Shown: one piece after another, positions 8,426 through 17,335 of the stretch | How positions within the stretch are numbered: position 1 is the first letter of the stretch | Layout of the letters: every line of letters starts with the position of its first letter | DNA from: Chloroflexota bacterium | GTDB lineage: Bacteria; Chloroflexota; Anaerolineae; Anaerolineales; Villigracilaceae | Direction of reading: 5' to 3' | Length of the DNA stretch: 64,000 bases | NCBI GenBank assembly: GCA_013388855.1 | Contig: JACAEM010000022.1 | Span: 45,323-109,322 of the forward strand | Translations under genes and position numbers: made by a program | The notes under the pieces: generated by a model | What the model saw: the letters and a program-made list of their open reading frames with translations, nothing else | What the model was told of the DNA's origin: nothing | Database searches by the model: none

Positions 8426-10591
8426 ATGGACTTTCTCGATAAACTCAACAACCAACAGCGCGCCGCGGTCACAGCGGGGAACGGACCCGTTTTGGTCGTG
8501 GCAGGACCGGGGTCCGGCAAGACGCGGGTGCTGACCCAGCGAATCGCCTACCTTATCGCAGAGGAGGGCGTCCGCCCCTGGCAGATTCTGGCGGTCACCT
8601 TCACGAATAAAGCAGCCAGGGAAATGGGCGAGCGCGTCAAAAAACTGCTCCCCGACCAAGCCATCGAGGGGATCATGCTTGGCACCTTCCACTCGATCTG
8701 CGGGCGCATCCTGCGGCGCGAAACGGAATACCTGCCCATCCAGTCGAACTTCGTCATCTTTGATACTGACGACCAGGAACGGATCGTCAAGAACGTCATC
8801 CGTGAATTCAATATCAACGAGAAGTTGTACCGCCCCGCCAGTGTGCTGGGAGCGATCTCGCGCGCCAAGAACGAGTTGATCACAGCGGACGACTATCCCA
8901 CCCAGACCTATCGCGATGAGATCGTGAAGCGCGTGTACGCCGAATATCAAAAGCGGCTGGTTGCCAGCAACGCCGTGGACTTCGACGACATGCTGATGTA
9001 CACCGCGCGCCTGCTGGAGGAAAACCCGTCGGTACGGGATAAATACGCACAACGCTTCCGCCACGTGTTAGTGGACGAGTTTCAAGATACAAACCTGGCG
9101 CAATACGCACTGGTCAAGCAGCTCGCTTCCTTTAATAGGAATATCTTTTGCGTGGGCGATCCCGACCAGTCGATTTATGCCTGGCGCGGCGCAGACTGGC
9201 GCAACGTGCAGCGCTTCGAGCAGGATTTTCCCGATGCACAGACGATTTTGCTCGAGCAGAATTATCGCTCGCGGCAGACCATTCTCGACGCGGCAATGGG
9301 AGTAATCGATCGCGCTCACAACCGGCGCAAGAAAAAATTATTCACCGACCGCGGCGAAGGAGAGAAAATCTTCTTTTACGAAGCGCCCGATGATTACGCC
9401 GAAGCATCGTTTGTTGTGGATACCATCGCACAACTCGTCGCATCACGCCAGTTCGAGCCGGGCGATTGTGCGGTGATGTATCGAACCAATGCCATGTCCC
9501 GCCTCATTGAAGAAGCGTTCTTGCAGGCACGGCTTCCCTATCGTCTGGTCGGCGCGCAGCGATTCTATGGGCGCCGCGAGGTCAAAGACATCATCGCCTT
9601 CCTGCGTCTCGTCCACAACCCTGCCGACGAAGCCAGCCTCGACCGCGTGATCAACGTCCCGCCGCGCGGCATCGGTGACAAGACACTGACCACTTTACAT
9701 TTGGTTGCCCGTCAGAACAATCTGCAACCCGGTCATGTACTTCTCGATCTGGCACGCGGTAAAGAATCCCCTTATTGGGAATCGTTTTCAGGTCGCGCCG
9801 CGCTTCCTCTGGCTGACTTCGGCGGGATGCTTGCCACCTGGCGCACCGCTGCATTGTCGCTCACTGTGCCCGAGCTCTTCGACCGTGTGGTCAAAGACCT
9901 TGGGTACAAGGAATACATCGACGATGAATCCGAAGAAGGCGAAGACCACTGGGAGAACGTGGATGAATTGCGGCGGCTCACCCTCGAGTATTCCACCCGC
10001 ACGCTCGACGAGTTCCTCGAGAACATCGCCCTCGTCTCCGATCAGGACACCATCACCGAAGGCAACGTGCCCACACTGCTCACCCTCCATGCTGCCAAGG
10101 GCCTGGAATTCGGCGCGGTCTTCATCGTCGGTCTCGATGACGGCATCCTGCCGCACAGCCGTTCGTTCGACGAGCCCGAAGGCATGGAGGAGGAACGCCG
10201 TCTCTTTTATGTGGGCATCACGCGCGCCAAAGATAAACTTTATCTCATCCGCTCCATTCAACGCGGTGGGCGCGGCTCACAAGAGGAAACCTTCCCCTCC
10301 CGCTTTTTGGACGATATTCCTGCAGACTTGCTCATTGGTAAAACGCGGACCGGACGCGCCATGCGAGGCGCGCCTGCCGAGACAAAATGGGCGATTCACA
10401 CCCGAACCCAATCTGCCTCCGTTATCGAGACCCAATTCCGCGCCGGGACGCGTGTCAAGCATTCTTCCTGGGGCGAGGGCATCGTGCTCGACAGCAAGAT
10501 CCAGGATGACGACGAGATCGTGGATGTGGTGTTTAACTCCGTAGGCATAAAAAGACTTTCCGCAAGTCTGGCGAATTTGAAAATCATCTAG
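8426..10591 (+). CDS. pcrA: UvrD/PcrA-type ATP-dependent DNA helicase
   Basis: 721 residues from ATG 8426. An in-frame TTG at 8387 would add 13 residues unlike the family start, whereas MDFLDKLNNQQRAAV is the classic beginning. Superfamily 1A motifs appear in order: Q motif (LNNQQRAAV), Walker A AGPGSGKT, AVTFTNKAAREM, VDEFQDT, GDPDQSIYAWRGA, QNYRS, TLHAAKGLEF and RLFYVGITRAKD. The C-terminus ends with a Tudor-like GTRVKHSSWGEGIVLD module that in PcrA contacts RNA polymerase. It is a 3'-5' helicase for repair and removal of stalled complexes. The symbol pcrA rather than uvrD is a choice; sequence alone cannot separate them. Confidence 0.95.
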   Translation: MDFLDKLNNQQRAAVTAGNGPVLVVAGPGSGKTRVLTQRIAYLIAEEGVRPWQILAVTFTNKAAREMGERVKKLLPDQAIEGIMLGTFHSICGRILRRETEYLPIQSNFVIFDTDDQERIVKNVIREFNINEKLYRPASVLGAISRAKNELITADDYPTQTYRDEIVKRVYAEYQKRLVASNAVDFDDMLMYTARLLEENPSVRDKYAQRFRHVLVDEFQDTNLAQYALVKQLASFNRNIFCVGDPDQSIYAWRGADWRNVQRFEQDFPDAQTILLEQNYRSRQTILDAAMGVIDRAHNRRKKKLFTDRGEGEKIFFYEAPDDYAEASFVVDTIAQLVASRQFEPGDCAVMYRTNAMSRLIEEAFLQARLPYRLVGAQRFYGRREVKDIIAFLRLVHNPADEASLDRVINVPPRGIGDKTLTTLHLVARQNNLQPGHVLLDLARGKESPYWESFSGRAALPLADFGGMLATWRTAALSLTVPELFDRVVKDLGYKEYIDDESEEGEDHWENVDELRRLTLEYSTRTLDEFLENIALVSDQDTITEGNVPTLLTLHAAKGLEFGAVFIVGLDDGILPHSRSFDEPEGMEEERRLFYVGITRAKDKLYLIRSIQRGGRGSQEETFPSRFLDDIPADLLIGKTRTGRAMRGAPAETKWAIHTRTQSASVIETQFRAGTRVKHSSWGEGIVLDSKIQDDDEIVDVVFNSVGIKRLSASLANLKII

Positions 10592-10596
10592 TGGCG

Positions 10597-10666
10597 TGTC
10601 ATGCTGAGCGAAGCGAAGCATCTCTACGACCATAAAAGAGACTCTTCGCTCCGCTCAGAGTGACAT
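10597..10666. repeat. Intergenic palindromic repeat, family A (GTCATGCTGAGCG type)
   Basis: Begins TGTCATGCTGAGCG and ends CGCTCAGAGTGACAT, so the ends are near-perfect inverted repeats; the middle contains AGCATCTCT and AGAGACTCTTCGC. Related copies lie at nine other intergenic sites here. It would fold into a long hairpin, and fits a REP- or MITE-like element between uvrD/pcrA and the reductase gene. Confidence 0.75.
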
Positions 10667-10683
10667 ATAAAGAAGGAAACATT

Positions 10684-11667
10684 ATGCAATACACAAACCT
10701 CGGTAAAACTGGAATGAAAGTTTCACGGTTGTGCCTCGGCATGATGAGTTATGGCTCGAAGAATTGGCGTGAATGGGTATTGGATGAAGAGGAAGCCAAG
10801 CCCTTCGTACGATGCGCGCTGGATGCGGGTATCAACTTCTTTGACACTGCTGATGTCTATTCACTCGGCGAGAGCGAGAAAATCACCGGCAACCTGCTCA
10901 AATTCTTTGGTGTGCGGCGCGAGAATGTGATCGTCGCCACCAAGGTGAATGGGCAGATGAGTGACGACATCAACGACAAGGGACTCTCACGCAAGCACAT
11001 TCTGGATTCCATCGACAAATCCCTCAAACGCCTGCAAATGGACTACGTGGACCTGTACCAAATCCATCGCTGGGATTACGAGACGCCCATCGAGGAGACG
11101 ATGGAAGCGTTGAACGACATCGTCCGCGCGGGCAAGGCGCGCTACATCGGAGCCTCGTCCATGTTCGCATGGCAATTCTCCAAAGCGCAGTACACAGCCC
11201 AACGTAACGGTTGGACACGGTTCGTTTCCATGCAGAATCACTACAATCTTGTGTACCGCGAAGAGGAACGGGAGATGATCCCGCTGTGCATCGATCAGGG
11301 AGTCGGTCTCATCCCCTGGAGCCCGATGGCGCGTGGCTTCTTCGCCAAAAACCGCACACGGGATGGTGGCGGAGAGACGGCGCGCGCCAAAGCCGACCCC
11401 TTTGCAAAACAGTTGTACTTCCGCGAGGAGGATTTCACCGTTGCCGAGCGCGCCAATGAGATCGCTGATGCGCATGGCGTTACCGGTTCGCAGATCGCGC
11501 TGGCATGGCTGTTGAGCAAACCGCACATTACCTCCCCCATCGTCGGCGCGACCAAACTGGATCACCTCGAACAAGCCATCGCCGCGCTCGAGATCAAACT
11601 TTCGGAGGAGGAGATCAAGCGGCTGGAGGAACCCTACAAGCCGCATCCCATCCTGGGACATTCGTGA
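10684..11667 (+). CDS. Aldo/keto reductase
   Basis: 327 residues from ATG 10684, with AAGAAGGA upstream; the longer reading frame starts inside the preceding repeat. AKR fold motifs: TNLGKTGMKVSRLCLGMMSYGS at the start, the catalytic Asp/Tyr in FFDTADVYSLGESE, the Lys in VIVATKV and the His in LYQIHRWD. The NADPH-binding end reads SPIVGATKLDHLEQAIAALE. The closest general type is the YajO/oxidoreductase Tas-like group that reduces carbonyls with NADPH in the cytoplasm. The physiological substrate cannot be told. A strong terminator follows. Confidence 0.93.
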   Translation: MQYTNLGKTGMKVSRLCLGMMSYGSKNWREWVLDEEEAKPFVRCALDAGINFFDTADVYSLGESEKITGNLLKFFGVRRENVIVATKVNGQMSDDINDKGLSRKHILDSIDKSLKRLQMDYVDLYQIHRWDYETPIEETMEALNDIVRAGKARYIGASSMFAWQFSKAQYTAQRNGWTRFVSMQNHYNLVYREEEREMIPLCIDQGVGLIPWSPMARGFFAKNRTRDGGGETARAKADPFAKQLYFREEDFTVAERANEIADAHGVTGSQIALAWLLSKPHITSPIVGATKLDHLEQAIAALEIKLSEEEIKRLEEPYKPHPILGHS

Positions 11668-11675
11668 CATCCACC

Positions 11676-11710
11676 GCTCCCTTCGGGACTTGGGCCCGAA
11701 GGGAGCTTTT
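11676..11710 (+). terminator. Terminator after the aldo/keto reductase
   Basis: GCTCCCTTCGGG and CCCGAAGGGAGC form a perfect 12-bp stem with a seven-base loop, followed by TTTTC. It is a standard Rho-independent terminator. Confidence 0.9.
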
Positions 11711-11815
11711 CTTTGAACCATCGAAACCGTGAAGGGAACGGTAACGAACCCTTACTGTTTCCCGTCTTTTCATTGGTACAATACGCTGGAACTGAAATCA
11801 ATCCTGGAGGACCCC

Positions 11816-12850
11816 GTGTCGGAAACCTTCAAAATCGTGATTCCCATGGCAGGCTGGGGCACGCGCATGCGTCCCCACACGTTCAGCAAGCCCAAACCGC
11901 TCGTCAGCGTGGCAGGCAAGACCACGCTCGAACACCTGCTCGACATGTTCAAGACCATGCCCAACCCGGAGAACCTTGAATATGTTTTCATCCTCAGCCC
12001 GTTCCTCGGCGAGATTCAGATTCCTGCGTTCATCAAAGAAAAATATCCGAACATCAAGGCTCATTACGTGGTGCAACACGAGATGAAGGGACAGTCCCAC
12101 GCCCTGTGGCTGGCTCGCAAATACCTGCATGGACCGATGCAGATGGTCTTCTCCGATACGCTCATCGAAACGGATTTCTCGTTCCTCGCGCACGAGACGG
12201 CTGATTCCGTTGCCTGGGTGATGCCTGTCCCCGACCCGCGCCGCTTCGGCGTGGCGGAACTTGGCGGGGATGGATACGTGAAGCGTTTCATCGAGAAACC
12301 CCAGACGATGGAGAACAATCTCGTCATCGCCGGATGCTATTACTTCAAGGAAGGAAAGGAACTGGTCGCCGCCATCGAGGAACAATTCGAGCGTAACATG
12401 ACCCTCAAGAACGAATTCTTCCTGGCAGACGCCATGTCCATCATGATCGAACGCGGGACGAAGATCCGCACTCATCAGATCAGCACCTGGCTCGACACCG
12501 GGACCATCGACGCGACCCTCGAAACGAACAAAATCCTGCTCGAACGCGGCGCGGCAAACGTCATGCAGGATGAGAACCGGGGCACCATCCGGATTCTGGC
12601 GCCCTCCTTCGTGCATCCCAGCGCGGAGATCAGCGAAGCAGTAATCGGACCCCACGCCTCCATCGGCGCAAACTGCAAGATCAGTCAGGCGGTCGTTCAG
12701 GAAAGCATCATCGAAGAAGGCACGGAACTCAAACGCACCGCCCTGACCCGTTCGCTGATCGGGCGCAACTGTTATGTGGAAGGACAACCGAACAAGGAAG
12801 AGCCCATGTCGTTGAACATTGGCGACAGCAGTTCGGTGATTGCAAAATAA
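11816..12850 (+). CDS. Sugar-1-phosphate nucleotidyltransferase with left-handed beta-helix tail
   Basis: 344 residues from GTG 11816, chosen because CTGGAGGA lies six bases upstream; an ATG 87 bases earlier has no such site. The Rossmann-like nucleotidyltransferase domain opens with IPMAGWGTRMRPHTFSKPKPLVSVAGK, whose GxGTRxxP..KP pattern binds the NTP phosphates and sugar phosphate. FSDTLIE and WLDTGT are further family marks. From about residue 265 hexapeptide-like repeats (HPSAEISEAVIGPHASIGANC) form a short beta-helix. It activates a sugar phosphate for cell-surface polymer or nucleotide-sugar synthesis; glucose-1-P thymidylyl and mannose-1-P guanylyl transfer are both possible. Confidence 0.88.
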   Translation: MSETFKIVIPMAGWGTRMRPHTFSKPKPLVSVAGKTTLEHLLDMFKTMPNPENLEYVFILSPFLGEIQIPAFIKEKYPNIKAHYVVQHEMKGQSHALWLARKYLHGPMQMVFSDTLIETDFSFLAHETADSVAWVMPVPDPRRFGVAELGGDGYVKRFIEKPQTMENNLVIAGCYYFKEGKELVAAIEEQFERNMTLKNEFFLADAMSIMIERGTKIRTHQISTWLDTGTIDATLETNKILLERGAANVMQDENRGTIRILAPSFVHPSAEISEAVIGPHASIGANCKISQAVVQESIIEEGTELKRTALTRSLIGRNCYVEGQPNKEEPMSLNIGDSSSVIAK

Positions 12851-13060
12851 ATGAACACGGTCGAGTGCCGCTCCGACTCCACCTTCGCGGAACGTCCGCT
12901 CTCCCTCACTTGGGGTGGCGTCCGCTATGAGATCGCGGAGATCGTGGCACGCTGGCGCGGACCCGGCGAAAAGGGCTTTCGCGTGAAGACCACGGACGGA
13001 CAGGCTTTCGATCTCACCTATCGGGAACTTTCCGATGAGTGGTTGATACAACCAATCTAA
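12851..13060 (+). CDS. Small conserved-looking hypothetical protein
   Basis: 69 residues. The ATG directly follows the TAA of the nucleotidyltransferase, suggesting coupled translation, though no clear ribosome-binding site is visible. The sequence reads as a compact beta-rich domain (LTWGGVRYEIAEIVARWRGP, then FRVKTTDGQAFDLTYREL and a Trp near the end). It faintly resembles small domains of the DUF6504 kind, but I would not name it. Base composition matches the neighbours. It may be cytoplasmic and soluble, since there is no signal or membrane segment. Confidence 0.55.
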   Translation: MNTVECRSDSTFAERPLSLTWGGVRYEIAEIVARWRGPGEKGFRVKTTDGQAFDLTYRELSDEWLIQPI

Positions 13061-13147
13061 TGTTATTGCGAGACATGCAGAGCCGGTTGAAGCAATTTCC
13101 TCACCAAAGTTGGGATTGCCTCGCTCGCTACCGTTCGCTCGCAATGG
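13061..13147. repeat. Intergenic palindromic repeat, family A
   Basis: Starts TGTTATTGCGAGACATGC and ends CGTTCGCTCGCAATGG, with GAAGCAATTTCC and GGGATTGCCTCGCTCG inside. Terminal TTGCGAG and CTCGCAA are inverted. It ends 22 bases before the aminotransferase start. Confidence 0.7.
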
Positions 13148-13168
13148 CAAAAAATTAATGGAGGCATC

Positions 13169-14347
<1,179 letters not shown>

Positions 14348-14427
14348 AGAAGTCCGCTCCGGCTGACAACGAGGCGCCTCCAAGCTTGCGAGACGCCCTT
14401 CAATTGCAGCAGACTCTCCCTATAATG

Positions 14428-14469
14428 ACGACAAAAATCCCCAAGATGTATCCTGGGGATTTTTGTCGT
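14428..14469. terminator. Bidirectional terminator between the aminotransferase and csp genes
   Basis: Perfect 16-bp stem (14428-14443 with 14454-14469; ACGACAAAAATCCCCA) with a ten-base loop. The A-rich and T-rich sides give a U-run for both strands. The two convergent genes end on either side. Confidence 0.92.
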
Positions 14470-14480
14470 TTGGTGGTCAA

Positions 14481-14693
14481 TTAGCCAACGATGATAACGT
14501 TGCTGGCTTGCAGTCCCTTGGGTCCCTGTTCGACAGTGAACTCGACCTTCTGGCCTTCCTGCAGGTTCTTGAACCCGTCAGCCTGAATGGCTGAGAAGTG
14601 GACGAAGACGTCCGGTCCGCCGTCACGGGCGAGAAAACCATAGCCTTTCGTTCCGTTGAACCACTTGACTGTACCGTTGATACGTTCCGACAT
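14481..14693 (-). CDS. csp: Cold-shock domain protein
   Basis: 70 residues from ATG 14693, with CAAGGAGGC upstream; the longer frame lies in the 5' leader. RNP1 reads KGYGFLARD and RNP2 reads DVFVHFSAI, with the start [20 protein letters not shown] being standard for CspA-like proteins. It is a five-stranded OB fold that binds single-stranded nucleic acid and melts mRNA structure. The 5' leader (14694 to at least 14800) contains alternative stems, as known for cold-regulated csp mRNAs, so temperature control of its own translation is likely but inferred. Confidence 0.96.
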   Translation of the reverse strand: MSERINGTVKWFNGTKGYGFLARDGGPDVFVHFSAIQADGFKNLQEGQKVEFTVEQGPKGLQASNVIIVG

Positions 14694-14746
14694 TTTTGCC
14701 TCCTTGGCAAATAAGAAATATGGAGGGTACTTCTGGTATTGCATCG

Positions 14747-14798
14747 GAGCCGCCTCACCGGCGGTAAAACAAAGCGGCTCACGGACGATCCGTGAGCC
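14747..14798 (-). promoter_or_regulatory. Structured csp leader with two mutually exclusive stems
   Basis: GGCTCACGGA (14776-14785) pairs with TCCGTGAGCC (14789-14798). GAGCCGC (14747-14753) can instead pair with GCGGCTC (14774-14780), which overlaps the first stem. A small CCGCC/GGCGG hairpin lies inside the second. Competing stems ahead of a csp start codon suggest an RNA thermosensor; this is inference. Confidence 0.5.
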
Positions 14799-14942
14799 AA
14801 CCTGGTAAATCCAAAGCAACTACTGGTATCCTACAGGGCTTAAGATAACATGAGAAACCATCGGTGTCAATGAGGATATTCCACCGCCAGCGGGGAGCAG
14901 GTTAGAATTCAACCACAAAACCAAAGGAAACAGACCTGATAG

Positions 14943-15107
14943 ATGAACACGACCTCGCAACCTGGATTGATCTGGCAAGATTGGCAAAACAAGCTTATGA
15001 CCGGACCCGGGCGGAGGCGGAATGAACAAAATTCCCGTATGGACAATGAACTCCATGAAGAATATGAGTGGATCGTTCCTGAAGTGTTGAGGGAGTTCAT
15101 GGTGTAG
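14943..15107 (+). CDS. Possible small ORF, 54 residues
   Basis: ATG to TAG in the ~460-base gap between the csp start and the CrtISO-like gene. The product (start MNTTSQPGLIWQDWQNKL, end VPEVLREFMV) has acidic and aromatic residues but no recognised domain. AAAGGA lies 14 bases upstream, rather far. Another frame over the same bases also reads plausibly for 30 residues (EHDLATWIDLARLAKQAYD), so this could instead be decayed coding sequence. Kept as a low-confidence call. Confidence 0.25.
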   Translation: MNTTSQPGLIWQDWQNKLMTGPGRRRNEQNSRMDNELHEEYEWIVPEVLREFMV

Positions 15108-15156
15108 GAGAAAATTCTGAAAATTGAGCAAAACTCAAAATAATAGTGGAGGGCAC

Positions 15157-16806
15157 ATGACAGACTACGACACCATCGTCATTGGTTCGGGTGCGGGCGG
15201 GTTGACCGCCGCCGTCGCGCTGGCGCAGGCAGGCAGGCGCGTGCTGGTCCTCGAACAGCACGACCGCCCCGGCGGATGGACGCATTCCTTCACGCTTGGC
15301 GGCTATCGCTTCAGCCCCGGCGTGCATTACATCGGCGATTTGCAGGAGGGCGGCGGTCTGCGGCGCATCTACGACGGGCTGGGCGTCTCGCAGGATTTGG
15401 TCTTCTGCGAACTCAACCCCGATGGCTACGACCACATCGTCGTTGGCGAGAAGCGCGTGGATTTCCCCAAAGGGAAGGAGAATCTCATCGAGCGGCTGAA
15501 GAGTCACTTCCCGCGCGAGGCGCAGGGAATTGACGGCTACTTTCGCGACCTGACCGCCATGATGGACGGTCTGCGCGCGCTTGGCAGGCTGGAGAATCCA
15601 CTCGCCGCGGCGAAGGGCGCGGGGAACGTCCTGAAGTGGATGCGCGCCACCGGCGCAGACCTCATCAACGCCCACGTCAGCGACCCCGTGCTGCGCGGCG
15701 TGCTGGCGGGTCAGTCGGGCGACCACGGTCTACCGCCCTCGCGGGTGAGCGCGTTCATGCACGCGGGAATCACCCATCACTACCTCGAAGGCGGATACTA
15801 CCCGCAGGGCGGCGCGTTCACCATTCCGCGCGCCTTCGTTCGGGCGTTGAAACGCGCGGGCGGCGAAATCCGCCTCAAGTCACGTGTGAAGCGGATAATG
15901 ATGGAGGGGAGAAAAGTCTTAGGCGTGGAATTGGAATCGGGGGAGGAAATCCGCGCCGGAGTCGTCATCTCCAACGCCGACCCCGAAGTGACCTTCGGCA
16001 AGTTGATTGGGCGCGAGAATCTCTCGCCGAAGTTGCGCCGCAAACTGGACGGGCTGACGTATTCGACCTCCTGCCTGAGCCTGTTCTTTGCGACGGACAT
16101 GGATCTGCGGGGGGCGGGTCTCGACTCGGGGAATTTCTGGTACTACGACCACCCTTCGACAGGCTCAGGGCAAGCGCCTGACGTTGACCGCATCTACGCC
16201 GACGGGCTGACGGACGCGCTCTTGCGCGAAGAGACGCCGCCCGGCATGTTCCTGACGGTGACGACGTTGAAAGACCCCTCGAAGATGCACACGCACGGCG
16301 CGACGGCGGGACATCACACCTGCGAGTCGTTCGCCTTTGTGTCGTATGACGCTTTTGCAAAGTGGGCGCACACGCGCTATGGGACGCGTCCCGCCGACTA
16401 CGAGGCGATGAAGGAAGACCTGGCGTGGCGCATGGTGCGCGGGCTGGAGAAGCGCATCCCCGGCTTGAGCAAACACATCGTTTTCTGGAGTCTCGGCACG
16501 CCGCTGACGAACGAACATTATCTCAACGCGACGCGCGGCAATCTCTACGGCATCGAGAAGTCGCCGGGTCAGGTGGGTCCGCTGGGCTTCACGGCGCGGA
16601 CGGAGTTCGAGGGGCTGTTCCTGTGCGGGGCGAGCACCACCAGTCACGGCGTGGCGGGAGTCACCGCTTCGGGCATCGAGGCGGCGAAGGCGGCGCTGAA
16701 TTGTCGGACGAGGGATTTGCTGCGCGAGGGCGGCGCGGGTCCCAGGTTTCTGCCCGCGGAGGATTTGTCCGCGTGGGGGGAGGTGAGGGGGGTGGAGGAG
16801 GAGTGA
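15157..16806 (+). CDS. FAD-dependent oxidoreductase, carotenoid isomerase/retinol saturase (CrtISO) type
   Basis: 549 residues from ATG 15157 (GGAGGG upstream). The N-terminal Rossmann signature is DTIVIGSGAGGLTAAVALAQAGRRVLVLEQHDRPGGWTHSF in outline, the dinucleotide-binding fold with the GG doublet of phytoene-desaturase relatives. FSPGVHYIGDL and GGYYPQGGAFTIPRAFVRAL match the CrtISO/RetSat branch. The C-terminal FAD motif is EGLFLCGASTTSHGVAGVTASG. It would isomerise or saturate polyene lipids at the membrane surface; the true substrate is unknown. At about residue 332 an in-frame copy of a dispersed DNA repeat adds STGSGQA (16152-16177). A terminator follows. Confidence 0.88.
   Translation: MTDYDTIVIGSGAGGLTAAVALAQAGRRVLVLEQHDRPGGWTHSFTLGGYRFSPGVHYIGDLQEGGGLRRIYDGLGVSQDLVFCELNPDGYDHIVVGEKRVDFPKGKENLIERLKSHFPREAQGIDGYFRDLTAMMDGLRALGRLENPLAAAKGAGNVLKWMRATGADLINAHVSDPVLRGVLAGQSGDHGLPPSRVSAFMHAGITHHYLEGGYYPQGGAFTIPRAFVRALKRAGGEIRLKSRVKRIMMEGRKVLGVELESGEEIRAGVVISNADPEVTFGKLIGRENLSPKLRRKLDGLTYSTSCLSLFFATDMDLRGAGLDSGNFWYYDHPSTGSGQAPDVDRIYADGLTDALLREETPPGMFLTVTTLKDPSKMHTHGATAGHHTCESFAFVSYDAFAKWAHTRYGTRPADYEAMKEDLAWRMVRGLEKRIPGLSKHIVFWSLGTPLTNEHYLNATRGNLYGIEKSPGQVGPLGFTARTEFEGLFLCGASTTSHGVAGVTASGIEAAKAALNCRTRDLLREGGAGPRFLPAEDLSAWGEVRGVEEE
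16152..16177 (+). repeat. Family B repeat inserted in frame in the CrtISO-like gene
   Basis: CCCTTCGACAGGCTCAGGG followed by CAAGCGC. It codes PSTGSGQAP between YYDH and DVDRIYADG and keeps the frame. Two more copies lie inside other genes at 33119-33142 and 61909-61934. Confidence 0.85.
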
Positions 16807-16884
16807 AAAACAGACAGGCTGCTCGACGGCAGGACGTGGGACGAGATGCCGCGAGAGGTCAATTTGGCGAGGGCGTAAACGAAT

Positions 16885-16908
16885 CGGCGGCGGAAGAGCC
16901 GCCGTTTT
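16885..16908 (+). terminator. Terminator after the CrtISO-like gene
   Basis: CGGCGGC-GGAAGA-GCCGCCG stem-loop followed by TTTTG; it lies between the convergent CrtISO-like and SUI1 genes. Confidence 0.8.
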
Positions 16909-16914
16909 GTCTGT

Positions 16915-17262
16915 TCACCCTCCTGCAATCTTCACCCGATACCCTATCCGCTCCAGCACAGCCGCAATCCTCTCGCGGTGCTCGCCCTGGATTTCGATCA
17001 CGCCGTCCTTGACCGTCCCGCCGGAGCCGCATTCCTGTTTGAGCGTTTTGGCGAGAGACTTCAAATCATCTTCGGCGAGCATCAAATTTTTCACCAGCGT
17101 CACCACCTTGCCGCCGCGTCCGCCCTTGTCACGGTGCAGGTAGGCGGTTTGTTGCTGAGGCGGGAGCGACGCCCCTCTCCTTGTAGGAGAGGAGGCGGGG
17201 GTGAGGTCCTTCTTGCGCAGGTCGCCCTCATCCGACGACCAGACGGTTCGATTATTTGACAT
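16915..17262 (-). CDS. SUI1/eIF1-like translation factor (YciH family)
   Basis: 115 residues from ATG 17262 (a start at 17271 is possible). The start MSNNRTVWSSDEGDL matches bacterial YciH. The C-terminal SUI1 domain shows DKGGRGGKVVTLVKNL, AKTLKQECGSGGTVKDGVIEIQG and RIGYRVKIAGG, which are the conserved GKxVT, CGxGGxVKDG and final GG features. Family members bind the small ribosomal subunit and monitor initiation. Residues ~22-37 (DLTPASSPTRRGASLPP), between the two parts, come from a dispersed DNA repeat of a second type (17170-17206), inserted in frame where E. coli YciH has an unrelated linker. Confidence 0.9.
   Translation of the reverse strand: MSNNRTVWSSDEGDLRKKDLTPASSPTRRGASLPPQQQTAYLHRDKGGRGGKVVTLVKNLMLAEDDLKSLAKTLKQECGSGGTVKDGVIEIQGEHRERIAAVLERIGYRVKIAGG
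17170..17206 (-). repeat. Family C repeat (CTCACCCCCGCC...AGGAGAGGGGCG) inserted in the SUI1 gene
   Basis: On the minus strand CCTCACCCCCGCC is followed by CCTCTCCTACAAGGAGAGGGG, whose CCTCTCCT/AGGAGAGG arms form a hairpin. This type of element is common between genes in many bacteria; here it is translated as part of the linker. Confidence 0.7.
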
Positions 17263-17323
17263 GGCAGCCATCCATCATTGAAATCGAAAATAGTTTAGAT
17301 GAAAGGAAGGGCGATGTCAATGT

Positions 17324-17329
17324 TATACT
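17324..17329 (+). promoter_or_regulatory. -10 hexamer giving a predicted leaderless mRNA
   Basis: TATACT ends exactly six bases before the ATG at 17336, so transcription should start at the A of the start codon. No ribosome-binding site precedes the gene. Confidence 0.6.
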
Positions 17330-17335
17330 ACCGTC

